Part shown: in pieces, positions 1 through 5,691 of the stretch | How positions within the stretch are numbered: the first letter of the stretch is position 1 | How the letters are laid out: each line of letters starts with the position of its first letter | Assembly: GCA_030746455.1 (NCBI GenBank) | Contig: JASLMQ010000311.1 | Span: 1-6,959 of the forward strand | Direction of reading: 5' to 3' | Length of the DNA stretch: 6,959 nucleotides | Source of the DNA: Candidatus Latescibacterota bacterium | Lineage (GTDB): Bacteria > Latescibacterota > UBA2968 > GCA-2709665 | The notes under the pieces: generated by a model | Told to the model about the DNA's origin: nothing | Database searches by the model: none | Seen by the model: the letters and a program-made list of their open reading frames with translations, nothing else | Made by a program: the position numbers and the translations under genes

Positions 1-1827
1 GAGCGAACCATTCTCTGGTGGGGCGGGATGGGCACCTCCACCGAGCACACCGCCTACCTTCGGCTCAAGCACGGCGTGCCGGCCCCCCAATCCGGTTCTA
101 TGACCCTCAACACCCGCGAAGTGTCCGAGCAGATAGGAGCACAGATCTTCATCGATGGGTGGGCCATGGTCTGCCCGGGAGAGCCCGAGATGGCCGCGAG
201 CCTGGCCGAGAAGGCGGCGCGGGTATCCCACGATGGCGAGGCCGTCCACGGTGCCCAGGTCCTGGCCGCCATGGAGGCCGCCGCCTTCTTCGAGGCCGAT
301 CTGCAGTCCCTGCTGGACACGGGGCTCCGACAGATCCCCCCCGGCTCGACCATCTCCGGCCTGATCCGGGACGTGCGCGAGTGGCACCAACACGATGACG
401 ACTGGCGCGCCACCTTCAGGCGCATCGAAGAGCGCTACGGCTATCACCGGTACGGCGGCGGGTGTCACATGATCCCCAATCACGCCGTGATCATCCTATC
501 CCTCCTCTACGGCGACGGTGACTTCCAGCGCACCTTGATGGTGGCCAACACGGCCGGTTGGGACACCGACTGCAACTCGGGCAACGTCGGATGTCTGATG
601 GGCATCCGGAACGGACTGGCCGGAATAGATGCCGGGCCCGACTGGCGCGGACCGGTTTCGGATCGGCTCTTCAAGATCTCCGCCGACGGGGGCGACGCCG
701 TCACCGATGCCGTCCGCGAGACGCACCGCCTCTGTCGGATCGGGCGCACGCTGCTGGGCGCCCCTCCCCTGCCGGAGCCGAAGGGCGGATCTCGCTTCCA
801 TTTTGGGATGCCAGGTGCGGTCCAGGGCTTCGTGCCCGAAGAGAGCTCAAGGACCGTTCACCTCGAGAATGTTGTCGGTCACAGCGCTCAGGGAACGCGG
901 GCCCTGGCTATCCATCTGGATCGGGTCGGTCCGGAAGCGCCCTCGCGCGTCGGCGTCAACGTCTTCGGCGATCCGGACATGCTCAACCAGGCCGGCTACA
1001 GCATGGTGATGTCTCCCTCGCTTTTCCCGGGACAGACCGTGTCGGCCCGGCTCTCTCTGGCCGAGAAGACATCGGGTCCCGTGACGGTGGGCTTCTTCCT
1101 GAGGCCCTACCCGACAACGGACCAGGATCAGGTATGCCTACTAACCGGCGGCCAGGCAACGCTCGAGCCCGGCGAGTCGCGATCCCTCGAGTGGCTCGTA
1201 CCCGATACGGGCGGGCTCCCCATCGTCAGCGTGGGTCTGGACTGCCGGGCCGACACCACCACGTCCGGAATCCTGTATCTGGACACGCTCACGTGGGAGG
1301 GAGTGCCATCCTGTCGCTTCACTGGCGAGGGCCTCGCGAAGCTGGGCGGCCCCGTGGGATGGACCGACGGGGTGGACAGGACGCGGATCTCGGCGTCCAA
1401 CCATAGAACGCGGATCGGACTCATTCAGAACGAGGGCCGCGGTCTCCTGATCAACGGGTCTCAGGAATGGGATGACTATCGCTTCTCGGCAGCCGTTGCA
1501 CCCCATATGGCCGCCGAGGCCGGAATCGCCGTTCGCGTCGGGGGAATGCAGCGGTATTACGCGTTTCTGTTCTGCCATCCCCGTTCCCTGCGTCTGATCA
1601 GATGCCTCGACGTGGACGAGGTGCTGGCCGAGGTTGATTTCTCGTGGGAGCCCAACCGGGAGTATCGGCTCGAAATCGCCGCGAAGGGGCGGCACCTGTC
1701 GGCTTCAGTAGATGGCGTGGTCATGTTCGACGTGGAGGACGATGCCCTGCCGCGTGGCGCCATCGCACTTGTCAACACAGAGGGACGCACCGGGTTCAGC
1801 GATGTCGTGATCGAACCCATCGCGTGA
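1..1827 (+). CDS. ADP-ribosylglycohydrolase-family protein with C-terminal beta-sandwich modules (5'-truncated)
   Basis: The frame is open from base 1, and residues before the first ATG (28) read ERTILWWGG, which fits the family, so the true start lies upstream; 608 residues are visible. Domain 1 (about residues 1-255) is the C-terminal half of an ADP-ribosylglycohydrolase fold. It has STEHTAYLRLKHGV near the edge, GGGCHMIPN at about 152-160 and the metal-binding signature GWDTDCNSGN at about 186-195 (Asp codons at 562 and 568). This family uses a Mg2+ pair to hydrolyse ADP-ribosyl or related N-glycosidic bonds; the substrate here is unknown. The N-terminal metal-binding motif is outside the window. 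Residues about 270-435 look like a beta-sandwich. Residues about 440-608 resemble a LamG/3-keto-disaccharide-hydrolase-like (DUF1080-type) module, with WDDYRFSA, AGIAVRV, YRLEI and ASVDG strands. Family assignment is firm; the identity of the C-terminal modules is inferred from pattern. The stop is 46 bases before the aminotransferase start. Confidence 0.85.
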   Translation, partial: ERTILWWGGMGTSTEHTAYLRLKHGVPAPQSGSMTLNTREVSEQIGAQIFIDGWAMVCPGEPEMAASLAEKAARVSHDGEAVHGAQVLAAMEAAAFFEADLQSLLDTGLRQIPPGSTISGLIRDVREWHQHDDDWRATFRRIEERYGYHRYGGGCHMIPNHAVIILSLLYGDGDFQRTLMVANTAGWDTDCNSGNVGCLMGIRNGLAGIDAGPDWRGPVSDRLFKISADGGDAVTDAVRETHRLCRIGRTLLGAPPLPEPKGGSRFHFGMPGAVQGFVPEESSRTVHLENVVGHSAQGTRALAIHLDRVGPEAPSRVGVNVFGDPDMLNQAGYSMVMSPSLFPGQTVSARLSLAEKTSGPVTVGFFLRPYPTTDQDQVCLLTGGQATLEPGESRSLEWLVPDTGGLPIVSVGLDCRADTTTSGILYLDTLTWEGVPSCRFTGEGLAKLGGPVGWTDGVDRTRISASNHRTRIGLIQNEGRGLLINGSQEWDDYRFSAAVAPHMAAEAGIAVRVGGMQRYYAFLFCHPRSLRLIRCLDVDEVLAEVDFSWEPNREYRLEIAAKGRHLSASVDGVVMFDVEDDALPRGAIALVNTEGRTGFSDVVIEPIA

Positions 1828-1860
1828 TGTGTGCCTTCAGGCCACCGAATGCACGACACC

Positions 1861-1867
1861 GGAGGAG
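1861..1867 (+). promoter_or_regulatory. Ribosome binding site for the aminotransferase
   Basis: GGAGGAG lies six bases before the ATG at 1874. It decides the start: the longer frame begins at a GTG at 1829 with no Shine-Dalgarno sequence and would add 15 residues without family character (CLQATECTTPEEKT). Confidence 0.85.
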
Positions 1868-1873
1868 AAGACA

Positions 1874-3151
1874 ATGGCTGTTGCAGTGAAGGAGCACGGA
1901 AAGCTCGCCATCCACGGCGGTACACCCGCCGTTCCCGAGGGAACGATCAAGAAATGGCCCCCGATCGACGACGCCGACAGGAACATGGTCATGTCCGCGC
2001 TCGAGCAGGCCACCCATACCCACGGGCCCAACTGCAATACCTTCGAGGAGGAGTTCGCCGCCTGGAACGGCAACCGTCACGCGGTGAACACCAACTCGGG
2101 CACCGCGGCCCTGCACATGTGCGTTGCGGCGTGCGACTGCGGCGCCGGCGACCAGGTCATCGTCTCGGCCTACAGCTGGTCCTCTTCGGCGACGTGCATC
2201 CTCCAGCACAACGCCATCCCCGTCTTCGTCGACATCGACTTCGACACGATGAACATGGATGTCACCAAGATCGAGGAGGCTATCACCCCCAAGACGGTGG
2301 CCATCATCGCCGTTCACCTGCACGGCCTGACCGTCGACATGGATCCGGTGATGGCCATCGCCAGGAAGCACGGACTGAAGGTGATCGAGGACGCCTGCCA
2401 GGCCCACGGCGCCACGTACCATGGCAAGAAGGCCGGTACTCTGGGCGACTGCGCCGGCTTCAGTTTCAACCAGAACAAGTGCCTGTGCTCCGGGGAAGGC
2501 GGGATGTTCGTCACCGACGACGATGAGACGCTCGAGAAGGCGCGAATGCTGTGGTCCTTCGGGGAGACGCGTAGCCCGATGGAGTCGCGCGACTACCACG
2601 CCTATGCGATGGGCTGGAAGTATCGGAACACGGAGCTAAACGCCGCCTTCGGCCGAGCCCAGCTCAAGAAGCTCGACGGCTATCTTGCGCACCAGAAGGC
2701 GAACATCGAGTGCTTCGAGGAGGCCCTGCAGGGCATTCCCGCCCTCATCCTGCCCCGGGTGCCCGAGGGGTTCGAGCACAACAACTACAACTACGTCGTC
2801 CGGTTCGACATGGAGGCCCTGGGACACGCGCACGATGCGGCCGACTTCCGGGGCAAGCTCGTCGACGCCCTGAGAGCGGAGGGCGCTCAGCCCACCGTGT
2901 GGCAGCGCTTCATCCTGCCCAGAATGACGGTCTTCCAGGCGCAAAACGGCTATGGCGGCGGCTGTCCGTGGTCCTGTCCCCTGTCCGAACCGGTGGAATA
3001 CGACCCTGATGCCTACCCCGTCGCCCAGCGCCACACCGACTCGCACGTCTGCTTCGGCATGGCCCTCCGCGCACCCAACGGACCGGAGGAGGTCAAGCTC
3101 ATCGCTCAGGGCCTGGAGAAGGTGATGGCGAATGCGGGCAAAATCGAGTGA
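1874..3151 (+). CDS. DegT/DnrJ/EryC1/StrS-family PLP-dependent aminotransferase
   Basis: This 425-residue fold-type I aminotransferase belongs to the sugar/cyclitol aminotransferase family, which transfers an amino group, usually from glutamate or glutamine, to keto-sugars or keto-cyclitols in the cytoplasm. Visible hallmarks are the N-terminal LAIHGGTPAVPEG; the phosphate-binding NSGTAALH (74-81); IEDACQAHGA (171-180), where D173 should contact the pyridine nitrogen; and SFNQNKCLCSGEGG (197-210), where K202 is the predicted Schiff-base lysine. KYRNTELNAAFGRAQL (249-264) is the usual substrate-site helix region. Length is slightly above the family norm of about 370-400 residues because of a longer C-terminal part with GGGCPWSCP (361-369). 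It is rich in cysteine, with C203 and C205 beside the catalytic lysine. The start is set by a strong Shine-Dalgarno sequence. It is probably co-transcribed with the upstream gene. The exact substrate cannot be read from sequence; an enzyme of the AHBA-synthase or scyllo-inosose aminotransferase type is possible. Confidence 0.93.
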   Translation: MAVAVKEHGKLAIHGGTPAVPEGTIKKWPPIDDADRNMVMSALEQATHTHGPNCNTFEEEFAAWNGNRHAVNTNSGTAALHMCVAACDCGAGDQVIVSAYSWSSSATCILQHNAIPVFVDIDFDTMNMDVTKIEEAITPKTVAIIAVHLHGLTVDMDPVMAIARKHGLKVIEDACQAHGATYHGKKAGTLGDCAGFSFNQNKCLCSGEGGMFVTDDDETLEKARMLWSFGETRSPMESRDYHAYAMGWKYRNTELNAAFGRAQLKKLDGYLAHQKANIECFEEALQGIPALILPRVPEGFEHNNYNYVVRFDMEALGHAHDAADFRGKLVDALRAEGAQPTVWQRFILPRMTVFQAQNGYGGGCPWSCPLSEPVEYDPDAYPVAQRHTDSHVCFGMALRAPNGPEEVKLIAQGLEKVMANAGKIE

Positions 3152-3153
3152 TC

Positions 3154-3304
3154 AGAAGAAGGCAGAGGGCAGACGGCAAAAGGCAGACGGGAACACCGTC
3201 TCGATACGCCGTGTTCGCTTCTCTCGATTGCGTGTTCCGCTAGTTCCCCAATGACGGCCGAAGGCCAGGTTTCACTTCTCCCTTCTGCCCTTTGCCTTCT
3301 GCCG
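3154..3304. repeat. Intergenic inverted heptad-repeat element, copy 1
   Basis: The left arm holds tandem 7-base units: GGCAGAG 3161, GGCAGAC 3168, GGCAAAA 3175, GGCAGAC 3182 and a degenerate unit from 3189. The right arm holds the complement of the same units: TTCTCCC 3276, TTCTGCC 3283, CTTTGCC 3290 and TTCTGCC 3297. Read as inverted repeats, 3168-3195 and 3276-3303 agree at 23 of 28 positions, and the variant GGCAAA unit falls second in both arms. The core of about 80 bases has no open frame of note. The element occupies most of the gap between the aminotransferase and the nitrilase. It has no transposase, and no clear target-site duplication was seen. It could be a REP/MITE-like element or an expanded simple repeat. 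Confidence 0.8.
3185..3201 (+). other. Short perfect hairpin inside copy 1
   Basis: AGACGG (3185-3190) pairs perfectly with CCGTCT (3196-3201) across a five-base loop, GAACA. There is no T-tract after it, so it is not a standard intrinsic terminator. It sits at the inner end of the left heptad arm and competes with the long arm-to-arm pairing. The loop sequence GAACAC also recurs in complement at 3211-3216 and 3232-3237, so alternative folds are possible. Confidence 0.5.
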
Positions 3305-3322
3305 ACCTTCCTCAACTGCTAT

Positions 3323-3326
3323 GGAG
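3323..3326 (+). promoter_or_regulatory. Ribosome binding site for the nitrilase
   Basis: GGAG lies six bases before the ATG at 3333. The earlier in-frame ATG at 3321 has only pyrimidine-rich sequence upstream and itself overlaps this site, so 3333 is the preferred start. The difference is only four residues. Confidence 0.6.
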
Positions 3327-3332
3327 CGCAGA

Positions 3333-4292
3333 ATGCCTGACACATCTACCGTGGCGAAGGTGGCAGTGGTACAGACCTCACCGGTTTTCTTCAATCGCGA
3401 AGCAACCGTCGAAAAGACCTGCGGCCTGGTCGCGGAGGCCGCAACGGAAGGTGTCAACCTTATCCTCTTCCCCGAGGCACTGATCCCGGCCTACCCCCGT
3501 GGGCTCAGCTTCGGTACCCGTGTCGGAAGCCGCAGCGGATCGGGTCGGCTCACGTGGCAGCGGTACTGGGACAACGCCGTCGACGTACCCGGACCGGCAA
3601 CGGAGGCCCTCGGTGCGGCCGCCCAAGAGGCGGACTCCTACCTCACCGTGGGCGTCATCGAGCGGGACAGCCAGTTCAGCTCGGGAACGCTCTACTGCAC
3701 CCTCCTCTATTTCGGGCCCGACGGACGCCTGCTGGGCAAGCACCGGAAGCTCAAACCCACGGCCGGCGAGCGCATCGTCTGGGGGGAAGGCGACGGCAGC
3801 ACCCTCACGGTCATCGATACCGAGATGGGCAGAGTCGGCGGGCTCATCTGCTGGGAGAACTACATGCCCCTCGCGCGGATGGCCATGTACGCCAAGGGGG
3901 TGGACATCTACCTCGCCCCAACAGCCGACGCGCGCGACAGCTGGCAGGCCACCATGCGGCACATCGCGTGCGAGGGCCGCTGTTTTGTCCTCGGCTGCAA
4001 CCAGTTCGTGACCAAGTCTATGTATCCCGAGGATCTGGAGGGTCGCGAGGACCTCGACGGCCTTCCCGAGGTCCTGTGCCGGGGGGGTAGTGTGATCGTC
4101 TCTCCCCTCGGGGAAGTCATCGCCGGCCCCCTCTTCGACCGGGAGGGTGTCCTGACCGCGGAATTGGACCTTGGCGAGATCCCCCGAAGCCGACTCGACT
4201 TCGACGTCGTCGGCCACTACGCCCGGCCCGATGTCTTCCAGCTCATCGTCAACGAGGAGCCCATGCTCCCCGTCTCGAGCAAGCAGCCGTAA
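3333..4292 (+). CDS. Nitrilase (carbon-nitrogen hydrolase superfamily)
   Basis: This 319-residue protein belongs to the nitrilase branch of the carbon-nitrogen hydrolase superfamily, which converts organic nitriles to carboxylic acids and ammonia through a cysteine thioimidate. The catalytic set is complete: E48 in LFPEALIPAYPRGLSFG, K139 in KHRKLKPT, E146 in GERIVW and C173 in GGLICWENYMPL. The K-to-E spacing of 7 and K-to-C spacing of 34 match known nitrilases. The PAYPRGLSFG block and the CWENYMPL block are typical of true nitrilases rather than amidases or NAD synthetase domains. Further conserved sequence is seen at IACEGRCFVLGCNQF and RGGSVIVSPLGEVIAGP. Length is normal for the family. 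There is no signal peptide, so it is expected to be cytoplasmic, where nitrilases commonly form spiral oligomers. Substrate class (aliphatic, aromatic, arylacetonitrile or cyanide) cannot be decided. It is flanked on both sides by repeat-bearing spacers, so co-transcription with its neighbours is uncertain. Confidence 0.93.
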   Translation: MPDTSTVAKVAVVQTSPVFFNREATVEKTCGLVAEAATEGVNLILFPEALIPAYPRGLSFGTRVGSRSGSGRLTWQRYWDNAVDVPGPATEALGAAAQEADSYLTVGVIERDSQFSSGTLYCTLLYFGPDGRLLGKHRKLKPTAGERIVWGEGDGSTLTVIDTEMGRVGGLICWENYMPLARMAMYAKGVDIYLAPTADARDSWQATMRHIACEGRCFVLGCNQFVTKSMYPEDLEGREDLDGLPEVLCRGGSVIVSPLGEVIAGPLFDREGVLTAELDLGEIPRSRLDFDVVGHYARPDVFQLIVNEEPMLPVSSKQP

Positions 4293-4351
4293 GGGCGCCT
4301 GCCAGGGCACAGGTCTTGATCCGCCGCCCGGGCATCCTCATCCTGCTTCTA

Positions 4352-4378
4352 TTCGCGTTTTTCGCGTATTTCGTAGTT
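4352..4378. repeat. Three-unit 9-base tandem repeat in the spacer
   Basis: TTCGCGTTT (4352), TTCGCGTAT (4361) and TTCGTAGTT (4370) are consecutive 9-base units with decreasing identity. They lie in the 129-base gap between the nitrilase and the FG-GAP gene. The rest of that gap shows only an 8-base palindrome, GCCCGGGC, at 4326-4333. The T-rich units contrast with the GC-rich surroundings. No function can be assigned. Confidence 0.6.
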
Positions 4379-4409
4379 CCGCAGTCGGTCTTGACGTCAG
4401 TGGTTGTAT

Positions 4410-4415
4410 GGGGAG
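4410..4415 (+). promoter_or_regulatory. Ribosome binding site for the FG-GAP protein
   Basis: GGGGAG lies six bases before the ATG at 4422. It sets the start at MPIQFEH rather than at an in-frame TTG at 4404. Confidence 0.75.
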
Positions 4416-4421
4416 ATTGAT

Positions 4422-5477
4422 ATGCCCATCCAGTTCGAGCACATCATCATCGACTCCGACGGCCCCGAAAACCCCCACGTCAAGGCCGTGGGCGACATCG
4501 ACGGCGACGGCTGTCCAGACATCGTGATCCCAAGCAGCAACGACGGACCACTCGTGTGGTACCGGTATCCCGACTGGACACGCCACGAAATCGCGCCGTC
4601 CGGCAGGTGGAGCTGCGATGCCGTGCTCGTGGATATGGACGGCGATGGGGACCTGGACGTCCTCACGTCCGAGTGGTACACCCACAACCGCCTGGAGTGG
4701 TACGAGAATCCCCTCCCATCGGGAGACCCCGCAACCGATCCGTGGAAGCAGCACATCATTGGCGGGCCACGGGCGCACGACATCCGGATCGGAGACATCG
4801 ACGGGGATGGCAACCTGGAGATCGTCACCCGTACCCAGGGAGACGACGGCGACCACATCGTCCTCAGAAAGCGGACGTCGCCCGACGCGTGGGTGCAGTG
4901 CGAGATCGTCTGCCCGGCGGGGGAAGGCCTCGCGCTCGCGGATATCTCGGGGGGCGGACGCCTGGACATTGTCATCGGCGGTCGATGGTACACGGCGCCC
5001 GCCGACATCCTGAACGACCCATGGGACGAGGGGCTCTTTGCCGAGTGGCCGCCCGATGCGGCCGTCGTGGTCAGCGACATCACCGGAGACGGCCGGCAGG
5101 AGGTCGTCCTCACCCGATCGGAGGGCCACCACGGGATCTCGTGGTTCGAGATCCCGGCCAATCCCGAGAGCGGGCCCTGGACGGAGCACGTGGTCGACAA
5201 CGATGTGGACTATGCCCACACCCTGAGGGTCTGCGACCTCAACGGCAACGGCCAGCTCGACATCGTCACGGCGGAGATGCACCAGTCGTCACGCAAGCGG
5301 GTTCTGGTCTACCTGAACAAGGGCGCCGGCGAGGCCTGGGAGCGTCAGGTCGTGGCCGAAACCGGCTCTCACAACCTCTGCGTCGCCGACGTCGGCAACA
5401 CCGGCCGCCTGGACCTGATCGGCGCGAACTGGAGCGGGGACTACCAGCCCGTGGAGATGTGGCGACAGATCCATTGA
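4422..5477 (+). CDS. FG-GAP/VCBS repeat protein, predicted seven-bladed beta-propeller
   Basis: This 351-residue protein is built almost wholly of FG-GAP/VCBS-type repeats. Seven calcium-loop motifs can be read: DIDGDGCPD (25-33), DMDGDGDLD (71-79), DIDGDGNLE (125-133), DISGGGRLD (174-182), DITGDGRQE (219-227), DLNGNGQLD (272-280) and DVGNTGRLD (323-331). Spacing is 45-54 residues, as expected for a seven-bladed propeller. Loops 1-3 have the full D-x-D-G-D-G pattern of Ca2+ sites, loops 5 and 6 are near-complete, and loops 4 and 7 are degenerate. Between motifs, recurring W-[YF]-E/R-x-P segments (WYRYP, WYENP, WFEIP) mark equivalent strands. The family serves binding or structural roles, often extracellular. 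Here no signal peptide, membrane segment, anchor or enzymatic domain is visible, so function and location are open. The start is set by a good Shine-Dalgarno sequence. Confidence 0.88.
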   Translation: MPIQFEHIIIDSDGPENPHVKAVGDIDGDGCPDIVIPSSNDGPLVWYRYPDWTRHEIAPSGRWSCDAVLVDMDGDGDLDVLTSEWYTHNRLEWYENPLPSGDPATDPWKQHIIGGPRAHDIRIGDIDGDGNLEIVTRTQGDDGDHIVLRKRTSPDAWVQCEIVCPAGEGLALADISGGGRLDIVIGGRWYTAPADILNDPWDEGLFAEWPPDAAVVVSDITGDGRQEVVLTRSEGHHGISWFEIPANPESGPWTEHVVDNDVDYAHTLRVCDLNGNGQLDIVTAEMHQSSRKRVLVYLNKGAGEAWERQVVAETGSHNLCVADVGNTGRLDLIGANWSGDYQPVEMWRQIH

Positions 5478-5496
5478 GCGGGGCGATTGATAGACG

Positions 5497-5514
5497 CTCG
5501 CACATACTTGCGAG
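5497..5514 (+). other. Small hairpin downstream of the FG-GAP gene
   Basis: CTCGC (5497-5501) pairs with GCGAG (5510-5514) over an 8-base loop, 20 bases after the FG-GAP stop codon and directly before the heptad element. It has no T-tract, and its stem is too short to call a terminator. Confidence 0.3.
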
Positions 5515-5572
5515 GAAGTGAGAAGTGAGAGGGCAAAAGGCAGAGGGAGGATCTCTGCCGCTGGTTGGCATC

Positions 5573-5592
5573 GTGTGGGAACGATCTCACAC
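5573..5592 (+). other. Hairpin in the core of repeat copy 2
   Basis: GTGTGGGA (5573-5580) pairs with TCTCACAC (5585-5592) around the loop ACGA. That gives eight pairs including one G-T wobble. It is followed three bases later by a second GC-rich hairpin. No T-run follows, so this looks like RNA or DNA secondary structure in the element core rather than a standard terminator. Confidence 0.5.
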
Positions 5593-5595
5593 CTG

Positions 5596-5609
5596 GCCGC
5601 GCGAGCGGC
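5596..5609 (+). other. GNRA-loop hairpin in the core of repeat copy 2
   Basis: GCCGC (5596-5600) and GCGGC (5605-5609) form a perfect five-pair GC stem closed by GCGA, a GNRA-type tetraloop. It is adjacent to the 5573-5592 hairpin. Together they suggest that the core may fold in the transcript ahead of the gene at 5692. Confidence 0.45.
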
Positions 5610-5677
5610 ACAACCCACCTGCCTTCTGCGTTCTGCCTTCTGCCTGCATTCCGAATCGATCCAATCCATCCCAACGC

Positions 5678-5683
5678 GAGGAG
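5678..5683 (+). promoter_or_regulatory. Ribosome binding site for the uncharacterised protein
   Basis: GAGGAG lies eight bases before the ATG at 5692. It rejects the longer in-frame start at 5518, which would translate the repeat element into a low-complexity leader. Confidence 0.8.
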
Positions 5684-5691
5684 CCATCGCT

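Larger units (their letters stand above)
5515..5644. repeat. Intergenic inverted heptad-repeat element, copy 2
   Basis: The left arm starts with two exact units GAAGTGA (5515, 5522), followed by GGCAAAA (5532) and GGCAGAG (5539). The right arm holds four complementary units: ACCTGCC 5617, TTCTGCG 5624, TTCTGCC 5631 and TTCTGCC 5638. The unit GGCAGAA/TTCTGCC and the variant GGCAAA are the same as in the copy at 3154-3304. GAAGTGA also occurs there in complement, as TCACTTC at 3272. The core differs between the two copies, so the shared part is the arms. The left-right match is weaker than in copy 1. It fills much of the 214-base gap between the FG-GAP gene and the uncharacterised gene. Confidence 0.75.

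Noticed and set aside
558..1406. 282-codon plus-strand open frame in another phase
   Set aside because: It lies inside the ADP-ribosylglycohydrolase gene and is Arg/Gly/Pro-rich in the manner of an out-of-frame GC-rich read.
1796..2599. 267-codon open frame on the minus strand
   Set aside because: It is antisense to the aminotransferase and shows no family features, so it is a codon-bias shadow.
3154..3304. CRISPR array or intrinsic terminator
   Set aside because: The repeat unit is 7 bases with no spacers of regular length, and no T-tract follows the stems.
3378..4310. 310-codon open frame on the minus strand
   Set aside because: It is antisense to the nitrilase, whose catalytic residues are all present on the plus strand. 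The minus product has no recognisable motif.
4326..4333. GCCCGGGC palindrome as an operator
   Set aside because: An 8-base GC palindrome is expected by chance in DNA this GC-rich, and no second copy was seen nearby.
4391..4422. TTGACG followed by TTGATA as a sigma-70 promoter
   Set aside because: The -10-like hexamer overlaps the ATG at 4422, so transcription would start inside the gene.
4338..5282. 314-codon open frame on the minus strand
   Set aside because: It lies antisense to the FG-GAP gene. Its long open length comes from GC-rich codon structure and repeated Asp/Gly codons; no domain or ribosome binding site supports it.
5518..5691. N-terminal extension of the uncharacterised protein
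   Set aside because: It would translate the heptad repeat and a low-complexity leader; a strong GAGGAG site marks the ATG at 5692 instead.
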